Assembly: GCA_938049325.1 (NCBI GenBank)
Contig: CALICC010000117.1
Location: 1 to 28,202 of the forward strand
Length of the DNA: 28,202 bases
Direction of reading: 5' to 3'
DNA from: an uncultured Ilumatobacter sp.
Lineage (GTDB): Bacteria; Actinomycetota; Acidimicrobiia; Acidimicrobiales; Ilumatobacteraceae
Shown here: one piece after another, positions 14,399-21,298 of the stretch
Layout of the letters: the number at the start of each line of letters is the position of its first letter
Position numbering within the stretch: the stretch's first letter is position 1
Made by a program: the position numbers and the translations under genes
Notes under the pieces: model-generated
The model's input: the letters and a program-made list of their open reading frames with translations, nothing else
Databases searched by the model: none
What the model was told of the DNA's origin: nothing

Positions 14399-16254
14399 CC
14401 GGATGTCTTCTCAGCCGCGTCGTCGGCTTCGTTCGCCGTCTGCTCGGCAACGATCTCGCGATGCAACGACGGCGCTGCGATGCCGATGACCTCGCCGGTG
14501 ATGGGCAGCGGATCGTTGCGGCAGATGAAGGCCCATGCGCCGTCTTCGATTCGGATGAGCGGCATGAAAAGCCCTTCGGCGAGCGCATCGTCCATGCGGC
14601 TCCCAGCTGCCGCCCCGACGACCTTCCAACCTTGCCGCGACCGCTCGTCGAGCGTTGCGTACGTGAGACCCTCGATCCCGACGATGCGTCCGAGATATTC
14701 GTCGGGTACGGCGCTGTCGCCGCTCCGCTTCTTGCCAGGTGCGAGTTGAAACACTTCGCGGCGTCCAAAAACGCGGGCGAACCGTCCGGTCGAGAGCGCG
14801 TTGACTTCGTCGTTCGACGTGACCGACAACAGTCGCCCGATGCCGCGTAAGTCGAGGCTCTCGGCCGCTTCTTCGGCGAGCGCGCTCATTCGGCGGGCGG
14901 TGAGTCCGCCGGCGATTGCACGCGTGACGTTGTACGGGTCGGTGTCGATGAGCAGCGTCTTGATGCCGCGCGCTTTGAGCTGCAGAGCGAGGCCTCGTGC
15001 CGGCGCATGCGCACCGACGATCAATGCGCCGTCGGCCTCGGCCTCGGCCAGGCCGAGGATGCGGGCAGCTGGACCTGCCACGAAGCCGTACACGACGATC
15101 GTGCCGATGATCACCAAGAAGACGATCGGAACGATCTTCTCGGCGTCGGGAACGTTCTCTTCTTCGAGTCGGAGCGCGAAGATCGCCGACACGGCCGCCG
15201 CCACGATGCCGCGTGGCGCCATCGTGGTGAGGAACACCCGCTCACGCCAGCTCAACGAGGTGCGGATCGTCGAGACCAGCACGGTGAGGGGGCGTGCGAT
15301 GAACACGAGCACCGCGAGGAAGAGGAGCGCGGGGACGAGAACCTCGCGGAGTTGCTCTGCCTCGATGCGAGCAGCGAGGAGGATGAAGAGCACCGAGATG
15401 AGCAACGTGCGCAAGCTCTCGTTGAACTCCAGCACCTGGCGGATCGTCGAGCTTTCGCGTCGGGCGAGATAGATGCCCAGAACGGTGACCGCGAGGAGCC
15501 CCGATTCCTCCTGGATCTCGTTCGAGGCAACGAAGCTCGCGACCACGAACGCGAAGGTGATCGGCACCGCCAGTTGGTCGGGGATGAGGAACCGACGCAG
15601 CGCTGTATCGAGCAGGAACGCCGACGCGAGCCCGAGGCCGGCGCCGGCAACGACCGTGAGCCCGAGAATGCCGAGCAGCGAGAGCACGGCGTCGTTGGTC
15701 TCTTCGGCGAGCACGAGTTCGAAGGCAATGAGCGCGGCGGTTGCGCCGATCGGATCGATCAGCACACCTTCGGCACGCAGAATCGGTCCGGTGGTGCCAG
15801 CGGGCCGAACGAATCGAAGCAACGGTCCGACCACGGTCGGGCCCGTCACCACGAGTACGGCCGCCAAGACGATCGCTGCCTCGTTCGAGATGCCGAAGAT
15901 CTCGCGCGCCGAATACCAGCCGATGACTCCCGTGATCACGGCGCCGATGGAGATCAGTCGACGGACCGCGGTGCCGGTGTTGCGGAGCTCTCGCGGCGGC
16001 AGGTCGAGGCCGCCTTCGAACAGGATGAGGGCAACCGAGAGCGACACAAGCGGAAAGAGCGTGTTGCCGAGGAGTTGATCGGGTTCGAGCAGTCCGGTGA
16101 CCGGCCCCAACGTCAGTCCGGCGATGAGGAGTGCGATGATCGACGGCAGCTGCGTACGCCACGCGATCCACTGCGCGATCATGCCGGCGCCCACGATGAG
16201 CGCGAGTGTCGGTCCGATGGTGGACTCGCCTGCAGCGAAGATGACGTGGTTCAT
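14383..16254 (-). CDS. CPA1-type (NhaP-like) cation/proton antiporter with RCK domain
   Basis: The 623-residue integral membrane protein has about 12 hydrophobic segments (1-400) and a cytoplasmic regulatory tail. Family marks are LFEGGLDL (78-85), VVTGPTVVGPLLR (135-147), AEGVLIDPIGA (161-171) with the transport-site D167, and TMAPRGIVAAAV (344-355). Residues about 408-500 form a RCK/TrkA-N-like Rossmann fold (LIVGAHAPARGLALQLKARG, then LLIDTDP), and the last 100 residues resemble a TrkA-C domain. It probably exchanges Na+ or K+ for H+ and is gated by a ligand at the tail. The residue before the transport-site Asp is Ile, where many CPA1 proteins have Asn. A GAGGG ribosome site lies eight bases before the ATG. 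It is divergent from the hydrolase-OsmC fusion gene. Confidence 0.92.
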   Translation of the reverse strand: MNHVIFAAGESTIGPTLALIVGAGMIAQWIAWRTQLPSIIALLIAGLTLGPVTGLLEPDQLLGNTLFPLVSLSVALILFEGGLDLPPRELRNTGTAVRRLISIGAVITGVIGWYSAREIFGISNEAAIVLAAVLVVTGPTVVGPLLRFVRPAGTTGPILRAEGVLIDPIGATAALIAFELVLAEETNDAVLSLLGILGLTVVAGAGLGLASAFLLDTALRRFLIPDQLAVPITFAFVVASFVASNEIQEESGLLAVTVLGIYLARRESSTIRQVLEFNESLRTLLISVLFILLAARIEAEQLREVLVPALLFLAVLVFIARPLTVLVSTIRTSLSWRERVFLTTMAPRGIVAAAVSAIFALRLEEENVPDAEKIVPIVFLVIIGTIVVYGFVAGPAARILGLAEAEADGALIVGAHAPARGLALQLKARGIKTLLIDTDPYNVTRAIAGGLTARRMSALAEEAAESLDLRGIGRLLSVTSNDEVNALSTGRFARVFGRREVFQLAPGKKRSGDSAVPDEYLGRIVGIEGLTYATLDERSRQGWKVVGAAAGSRMDDALAEGLFMPLIRIEDGAWAFICRNDPLPITGEVIGIAAPSLHREIVAEQTANEADDAAEKTSGSATG

Positions 16255-16274
16255 GGCGAAGCCCTCATCATCCG

Positions 16275-16304
16275 GTGAAAGGTTACTTCAGCGTTCGCTA
16301 CGGT
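16275..16304 (+). promoter_or_regulatory. Candidate promoter of hydrolase-OsmC gene
   Basis: GTGAAA (16275-16280) and TACGGT (16299-16304) are 18 bases apart, and the latter ends six bases before the ATG at 16311. The upstream in-frame GTG at 16275 coincides with the -35 element, which argues for the ATG at 16311 as the true start. Confidence 0.55.
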
Positions 16305-16310
16305 CGCACC

Positions 16311-17567
16311 ATGACGTTCTCGAAACCCGCCAAGATCCAGCGTGTGACCTTCGAGGGGAGCCAGGGCGCGCCGCTGGCCGCTCGGCTGGATCTGCCGGCG
16401 GGGCCACCGCGGGCCTACGCGGTCTTCGCACACTGCTTCACATGTGGGAAGGATCTTCGCTCAGCAGGTCGATTGGCAGCGGCCCTCACCTCGGCGGGCT
16501 TCGGGGTCCTGCGGTTCGACTTCACCGGCCTCGGCGCGAGTGAAGGCGAGTTCGCGAACACCAACTTCTCGTCGGATGCGGCCGACCTCGAAGCAGCGAT
16601 CGACTGGCTGCGTGTCGAACACGGTGCACCGCAATTGCTGGTCGGGCACTCGCTCGGGGGAGCGGCGGTGCTGACCGTTGCGGGCACTGTTCCCGAGGTG
16701 CGCGCCGTGGCGACCATCGGGGCACCCTCCGACACCGAACACCTCACCGGCCTGTTCTCGGACGCGGTCGACGAGATTGCAGCCGAGGGCGAAGCGTGCG
16801 TCAGTCTGGGAGGGCGTCCGTTCACGATCAAGCAGCAGTTCTTGGACGATCTCGAGGCGCATCGCGTCACCGAGCGAGTGGCGGAGATGAAGAAGCCGCT
16901 TCTGGTGCTGCACTCGCCCACCGACAACACCGTCGGCGTGGAGCACGCGAGTCGGATCTTCGAAGCCGCCCGGCATCCGAAGAGCTTCGTCGCGCTCGAC
17001 GGTGCTGACCATCTGCTCGCCGCTCCCGAAGACGCCGAGTTCGCGGCGGGAGTGATCGCTGCGTTCGCGAGTCGATACATCGACGATCAGAGTGGTGAGC
17101 GCGAGGCGCCGAAGCCCGGCACGGGCGTGGTGGTCGCCGAAACGACCCAGGGACCGTTCCTCAACCACGTGGTCGTGGGGCGCCATCACCTGCTTGCCGA
17201 CGAACCCGAGTCGATCGGTGGGTTCGACGCAGGGCTCGCTCCGTACGACTTCCTCGGCGCAGCGCTTGGTACGTGCACGTCGATGACGCTGAGGATGTAC
17301 GCAGAACGCAAGAAGATGCCGCTCGATCGAGTGTCGGTCGAAGTGCTCCACGACAAGGTGCACGCCGACGACTGCGTGGCGTGTGCCGAGAACGAACTGC
17401 TCGAAGGTCGCGCCGGCATGATCGATCACTTCGAGCGGGTCATCACCGCCGAAGGACCGGACCTCACGGACGAGGACCGGCGCAAGTTACTGATCATCGC
17501 CGACAAGTGTCCGGTGCACCGGACGCTCGAGAACGCCAGCGCGATCTCGACGCGGCTGGCGGACTGA
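16311..17567 (+). CDS. Alpha/beta hydrolase fused to OsmC-family domain
   Basis: A 418-residue bifunctional protein. Residues about 1-255 form an alpha/beta hydrolase with GHSLGG (nucleophile S114), HSPTDN (probable acid D205) and GADH (H234), and an oxyanion-loop-like AHCFTCGKD segment. Residues about 270-418 form an OsmC/Ohr-type domain with the two redox cysteines C322 (LGTCTSMT) and C400 (DKCPVHRTL). OsmC-type domains reduce organic hydroperoxides, so the protein may release and detoxify peroxidised acyl compounds, though this fusion's role is not established to my knowledge. I chose the ATG at 16311 over a GTG at 16275 because a good -10 sits between them. It is convergent with the YihY gene with no spacer at all (TGA directly followed by the complement of TAA). 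Confidence 0.93.
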   Translation: MTFSKPAKIQRVTFEGSQGAPLAARLDLPAGPPRAYAVFAHCFTCGKDLRSAGRLAAALTSAGFGVLRFDFTGLGASEGEFANTNFSSDAADLEAAIDWLRVEHGAPQLLVGHSLGGAAVLTVAGTVPEVRAVATIGAPSDTEHLTGLFSDAVDEIAAEGEACVSLGGRPFTIKQQFLDDLEAHRVTERVAEMKKPLLVLHSPTDNTVGVEHASRIFEAARHPKSFVALDGADHLLAAPEDAEFAAGVIAAFASRYIDDQSGEREAPKPGTGVVVAETTQGPFLNHVVVGRHHLLADEPESIGGFDAGLAPYDFLGAALGTCTSMTLRMYAERKKMPLDRVSVEVLHDKVHADDCVACAENELLEGRAGMIDHFERVITAEGPDLTDEDRRKLLIIADKCPVHRTLENASAISTRLAD

Positions 17568-18470
17568 TTACGACGCGTTTGCGTCGGCGGAACGCAATGA
17601 GATGTTCAGCTCCTCGGTGCGCCGATCCGCTGCTTTCACCGAGAGTCGTTTGATGGCAGCGTTGAGTTCGGCGCACATGATGAGCGTGATGCCCACGAGG
17701 CTGAGCCAACCGAGCAACCCCAGGATGATGTTGATCGTTTCGATCGACTCGGGGCCGTCGCCCTGGGCCTGACGCTCGACGAACCACGGGCCCAGGCTCT
17801 GCAGCGCCGTGAACACGAGGCCGGCGATGATCGCTCCGGGCCACACGTCGCCCCACGCGACCTTCTTCGACGTGAAGAACCGGTAGAGCAGGGCGATCAC
17901 GGCGACGTTCATCACAATGGTGCCGATGATGATGCCGATGTTGCCGAGCGCCGGCAGCTCGAGCGTTTGCACGAGTGACGCCAAGACGAGGTTGCCGATC
18001 TGTGGGAGCGCGATGACCAACAGGCCGAGCAACGCCTTGCCGCGCAGCACTGGGGTCTTCGCTCGATCGTCGAGCGGAACCTCCCACGCATCGTCGGCGG
18101 CGCTGTGCAGGCCGACGAACGCTTTGGTGGCCGAGAACAATGCGATCGCGACGCCGATCACCAACGCGAGGACACTGCCGTCGATCGACTCCGGGTTCTC
18201 CGCGAGGGTCTTGCCCAAGACGGGGATCTCTGATGCAGCGCCGTCGATCAGGTCTTGTTTCAGCTTGTCGTTGTCGCGGAGGACGAAGCCGAGGATCGAC
18301 ACGGCGGCGAGCATGAGCGGGAAGATCGACAAGAACGAGAAGAACGCGAAGAGCGACGCGTTGCGCCCAGAGATGTGTCGGCGCCACCCGTCCATCATCT
18401 CGGCGAAGATGTCGAAGGGCCGCGACCGCTCGCGAAGTTTCATGACCTTGTCGCTGGTGGTCCACGCCAT
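17568..18470 (-). CDS. YihY/virulence factor BrkB family membrane protein
   Basis: The 300-residue inner-membrane protein has about six hydrophobic helices. Its N-terminus matches the family: a basic amphipathic segment, then DGWRRHISGRNASLFAFFSF, the usual entry into the first span, and later GLVFTALQSLGPWFVER. The family has no firmly established function; despite its old name it is not RNase BN. The open frame continues upstream to 19151, but that part is an Arg-rich antisense-type shadow of the ung gene, so the ATG at 18470 is taken as the start. An in-frame ATG at 18437 is also possible. The start lies two bases after the ung stop, implying translational coupling. The last codons contain a hairpin shared with the convergent gene. 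Confidence 0.9.
   Translation of the reverse strand: MAWTTSDKVMKLRERSRPFDIFAEMMDGWRRHISGRNASLFAFFSFLSIFPLMLAAVSILGFVLRDNDKLKQDLIDGAASEIPVLGKTLAENPESIDGSVLALVIGVAIALFSATKAFVGLHSAADDAWEVPLDDRAKTPVLRGKALLGLLVIALPQIGNLVLASLVQTLELPALGNIGIIIGTIVMNVAVIALLYRFFTSKKVAWGDVWPGAIIAGLVFTALQSLGPWFVERQAQGDGPESIETINIILGLLGWLSLVGITLIMCAELNAAIKRLSVKAADRRTEELNISLRSADANAS
17571..17586. terminator. Hairpin at abutting convergent stops
   Basis: CGACGC/GCGTCG with loop GTTT lies in the last codons of the YihY gene and four bases past the plus-strand stop. Probable terminator for the hydrolase-OsmC transcript. Confidence 0.45.
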
Positions 18471-18472
18471 GG

Positions 18473-19165
18473 TCAGGTTGTACCACTCGCGGCGTCCGAA
18501 AGGGCCCATTCGATCGGATCGCGACCGAACGCTTCCAGCGCTGCGTTCGCTCGACTGAACGGCCGGCTGCCGAAGAACCCGTTGTTCGCCGAGAACGGCG
18601 ACGGGTGGGGCGACTCGAGCACGACGTGTTGTGCGCTGGACGCGTCGACGATTCGTTCGCGCTTCTTGCGGGCGTGGTTTCCCCACAGGATGAACACGAC
18701 CGGCTTGTCGCGGCCGGCGACGACATCGATGACCTGATCGGTGAACTCCTCCCATCCCTTGCCCGAGTGAGATCCCGCCTGCCCGGCGCGAACGGTGAGC
18801 GAGGTGTTGAGGAGCAGCACGCCGCGTCGCGCCCAGGCTTCGAGATTTCCGTGCAACGGAATCGGCACACCGAGATCGGAGTGCAGCTCCTTGTGGATGT
18901 TCTTGAGCGACGGTGGCACTCGCACCCCGTCGCTCACGCTGAACGCCAGCCCGTGTGCCTGGTTGGGGCCGTGATACGGGTCCTGTCCGAGGATGACCAC
19001 CTCGACGTTGGCGAGCGCCGTGAGATGTAATGCGGCGAACACCTGGTCGTGCGGTGGGTACACGGTGTGCTTGCTTCGCTCGTCGCTGACGAACGCCTGC
19101 AGGTCGCGCCAGTACGGCTTCTCGAACTCGCCGCGCAGCAGCGGATTCCAATCGGTGGTCGTCAT
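18473..19165 (-). CDS. ung: Uracil-DNA glycosylase, family 1
   Basis: Removes uracil from DNA, the first step of base excision repair. The 230-residue length is normal. All family-1 signatures are intact: GQDPYHGPNQAHGLAFSV with the water-activating D62, LLLNTSLTVR with the uracil-recognising N120, and the leucine-loop HPSPFSA with H187, the same number as in the E. coli enzyme. The ATG at 19165 begins MTTTDWNPLL, a normal N-terminus; I saw no clear ribosome site. The gene is followed after two bases by the YihY gene and is divergent from the PLP-enzyme gene over 89 bases. Confidence 0.97.
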   Translation of the reverse strand: MTTTDWNPLLRGEFEKPYWRDLQAFVSDERSKHTVYPPHDQVFAALHLTALANVEVVILGQDPYHGPNQAHGLAFSVSDGVRVPPSLKNIHKELHSDLGVPIPLHGNLEAWARRGVLLLNTSLTVRAGQAGSHSGKGWEEFTDQVIDVVAGRDKPVVFILWGNHARKKRERIVDASSAQHVVLESPHPSPFSANNGFFGSRPFSRANAALEAFGRDPIEWALSDAASGTT

Positions 19166-19242
19166 CGACGATCAGCTTGCCATCCCGGAGAGCGGCCGGC
19201 TGAGATCAGATCCAGCGTCGTAGCGGCGTGTCACGGTCCATC

Positions 19243-19248
19243 TAGCAT
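19243..19248 (+). promoter_or_regulatory. Candidate -10 element for PLP-enzyme gene
   Basis: TAGCAT ends six bases before the GTG at 19255, predicting a leaderless transcript and supporting the GTG start. Confidence 0.45.
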
Positions 19249-19254
19249 GACCCC

Positions 19255-20253
19255 GTGTTCGACCACCTCGACCGTGCCGCTCTTGCCACGCTTCCCACGG
19301 CGCTCGAACCTGCTGGTGTCGTGTCGTCGTCGGCGCCACGATTGTGGATCAAGCGTGACGATCTGACGGGCCTCGGAGGCGGCGGGAACAAAGCGCGCAA
19401 GCTCGAGTTCTTGTGCGGGGACGCGATCGCAGCCGGAGCGCGAGCGTTGGTAACGGTCGGGGCGGCGCAGTCGAATCACTGCCGCATGACGGCAGCAGCG
19501 GGCGCTCGGCTCGGGCTCGAAGTACATCTTGTGTTGTCGGGCGAAGAGCCCGACGGTCGACGGGCTCTCACCGGCAACCAACTTCTCTCGAAGCTCTTCG
19601 GTGCGCAGTTGCACTACACCGGTGCCGCCGACAGTCATTGGGGGGAGCTGGAGATCGCCCGCGAGGCACTCACCGATCAGTTGGCCGCGGAGGGGCTTGC
19701 CCCGTACTCGATCCCGATCGGCGGCAGCACGGCGGTCGGCGCGCTCGGGTATGCGCAGGGCTTCGTCGAGCTCATCGATCAGGCCGAGGCGGCGGGCATC
19801 ATGCCGTCCGCGATCGTCACGACGTCGTCGAGCGGTGGCACACATGCAGGTTTGCTCGCCGGACGGGCGGCGTTGCTGGCGTCGGGGCGTCTCGATGCGT
19901 CGCGCGCCCCGGCCATCATCGCGATCGGCGTGGCCAAGGGGGTGGTCGCCGGCTATCCCGACGTGGCCGAGCTCGCAAACGCAACGCTCGACCTCATGCA
20001 GCTCGCTGCCCGCGTCGATCCGGCCGACGTCGAGGTCGACACCCGTTGGCTCGGCGACGACTACGCGGTCCCCACCGAGGCTGGTGCCGCAGCGATGGAT
20101 TGGGCAGCGCGCACTGGCGGGTGGATCGTCGATCCGGTGTACTCGGCCAAGGGGCTATCCGGGGTGCTCGGGCTGATCAGCGACGGCCGGTGGACTGCGG
20201 GCGACGATGTCGTGTTCGTTCACACCGGTGGCTGGCCAGCGCTGTTCGCCTGA
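19255..20253 (+). CDS. PLP-dependent D-cysteine desulfhydrase / ACC deaminase-family enzyme
   Basis: The 332-residue protein is a fold-type II PLP enzyme. Family motifs are WIKRDDLTG, GGGNKARKLEFL with the probable Schiff-base lysine K46, VGAAQSNHCRMTAAAG (phosphate/substrate loop), TSSSGGTHAGLL (PLP phosphate-binding Gly loop), and VDPVYSAKGLSG (position of the conserved C-terminal Tyr). The family includes D-cysteine desulfhydrases, L-cysteate sulfo-lyases and ACC deaminases. QSNH followed by CR rather than TR/VR does not decide between them; desulfhydrase or sulfo-lyase seems more likely than true ACC deaminase. It starts with GTG; no Shine-Dalgarno is present but a TANNNT element is. The 2OG oxygenase gene follows after 26 bases. 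Confidence 0.88.
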   Translation: MFDHLDRAALATLPTALEPAGVVSSSAPRLWIKRDDLTGLGGGGNKARKLEFLCGDAIAAGARALVTVGAAQSNHCRMTAAAGARLGLEVHLVLSGEEPDGRRALTGNQLLSKLFGAQLHYTGAADSHWGELEIAREALTDQLAAEGLAPYSIPIGGSTAVGALGYAQGFVELIDQAEAAGIMPSAIVTTSSSGGTHAGLLAGRAALLASGRLDASRAPAIIAIGVAKGVVAGYPDVAELANATLDLMQLAARVDPADVEVDTRWLGDDYAVPTEAGAAAMDWAARTGGWIVDPVYSAKGLSGVLGLISDGRWTAGDDVVFVHTGGWPALFA

Positions 20254-20266
20254 ACCGGTCGAGGCG

Positions 20267-20272
20267 TAGTAT
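20267..20272 (+). promoter_or_regulatory. Candidate -10 element for 2OG oxygenase gene
   Basis: TAGTAT ends seven bases before the ATG at 20280, just 13 bases after the upstream stop, so this gene may have its own leaderless promoter within a tandem pair. Confidence 0.45.
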
Positions 20273-20279
20273 CCGGGAT

Positions 20280-21272
20280 ATGACTGACGCAATTCTTGAC
20301 GTCGATTTGTTGGCTTTCGAAACCGGCTCGTCGACGCAGCGCCGAGCGGTGGTCGATGGTGTGACGCGCAGTCTGGCGACCGGGTTCGTGTACACGAGCC
20401 ACGACGTGTCCGACGATCTGCTCGACACGGCGTACGACATGCTTCGCCAGTTCTTCGAGTCCTCGGTCGAAGACAAACGAACAGCGACCGTTCGCGGGTC
20501 GAGCGGGCAAACCGGCTACACCGGCCTCCTGGTCGAGACAGCTGCGTCGAGCGACAAGCCCGACTGGAAAGAGATGCTCAACTGGTCGACGCCGATCGTC
20601 GAAGGCCACCCGCTCAAGTCCAGGTTCCCGCAGGCGTATCCCGATCAAGTGCTGCCCGAGACCATTGTTCCGGGCATCACCGAAGTGCTGTCTCGCTTTC
20701 ACGACACGATTGCCGATCTGCAGCGTCGATTCCTCCGCGTGATCGCCGAAGGAATCGGCTGCCACGAGACGTTCTTCGACGACATGGTGAAGGACGGCCC
20801 GACGCTCACTCGGGCGATCCGCTACCCGGCGATGTCGGAGCTCGACACCGCACTCGGTGAGGGTGGCGAACCCGGCCATGTGTGGGCAGGGGCGCACGCC
20901 GACATCAACCTCATCACCGCCTTGCCGCGGTCGACCGCTCCCGGCTTGCAGGTCGAAGTCAACGGTGAGTGGACCGATGCGGTCCCACCGGACGACGGCG
21001 TCATCATCAACACGGGACTGATGCTCGAACGGCTCACGAACGGCACGATCCCCAGCGGCTGGCACCGTGTGGTCGCGGCCCCCGGCTACGAAGGGGAGCG
21101 CTACAGCGTCGTGCAGTTCTGTCACCCGCGCCCGTGGACGGTGCTCGCTCCGTTGTCGACGTGTTGCACGCCGGAGCATCCGCAGCGCTACAGCGCGATC
21201 ACGGCCGACCACGCGCTTGCCGAGGTGCTCTACGAGATCAACTTGATCGAAGCTGCTCGCCGCGTCGGCTGA
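20280..21272 (+). CDS. 2-oxoglutarate/Fe(II)-dependent oxygenase, isopenicillin N synthase-like
   Basis: The 330-residue protein has the double-stranded beta-helix layout of plant-type 2OG oxygenases. The iron triad is H206-x-D208 (GAHADINLITAL) and H262 (GWHRV). R274-x-S276 (ERYSVVQF) would bind the 2-oxoglutarate carboxylate, so the site looks complete. The N-terminal DIOX_N-like half (SLATGFVYTSHDVSDDLLD, then FFESSVEDKR) is present. Substrate is unknown; relatives include ethylene-forming enzymes, isopenicillin N synthase and amino-acid hydroxylases. The open frame extends upstream to 19413 but that part overlaps the PLP enzyme in another frame and is Arg-rich, so the ATG at 20280 is chosen. 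It may act with the PLP enzyme on a sulfur or amino-acid substrate; this is inference from adjacency. Confidence 0.92.
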   Translation: MTDAILDVDLLAFETGSSTQRRAVVDGVTRSLATGFVYTSHDVSDDLLDTAYDMLRQFFESSVEDKRTATVRGSSGQTGYTGLLVETAASSDKPDWKEMLNWSTPIVEGHPLKSRFPQAYPDQVLPETIVPGITEVLSRFHDTIADLQRRFLRVIAEGIGCHETFFDDMVKDGPTLTRAIRYPAMSELDTALGEGGEPGHVWAGAHADINLITALPRSTAPGLQVEVNGEWTDAVPPDDGVIINTGLMLERLTNGTIPSGWHRVVAAPGYEGERYSVVQFCHPRPWTVLAPLSTCCTPEHPQRYSAITADHALAEVLYEINLIEAARRVG

Positions 21273-21279
21273 AACGGTG

Positions 21280-21298
21280 GCTGAGCGGGGAGCTCAGC
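21280..21298. terminator. Inverted repeat at convergent junction
   Basis: GCTGAGC/GCTCAGC with a 5-nt loop, eight bases beyond the oxygenase stop and overlapping the stop of the minus-strand gene. Likely bidirectional terminator without U-run. Confidence 0.5.

Noticed and set aside
15007..16278. Plus-strand open frame of 423 codons opposite the antiporter
   Set aside because: Asp/Glu/Arg/His-rich shadow of a membrane protein gene; no domain.
18471..19151. Upstream extension of the YihY gene frame to 19151
   Set aside because: The extra 227 codons are Arg/Gly-rich and lie in another frame of the ung gene, whose motifs are complete.
19413..20279. Upstream extension of the 2OG oxygenase frame
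   Set aside because: Overlaps the PLP-enzyme gene in a different frame and is Arg-rich; the oxygenase has a good -10 and ATG at 20280.
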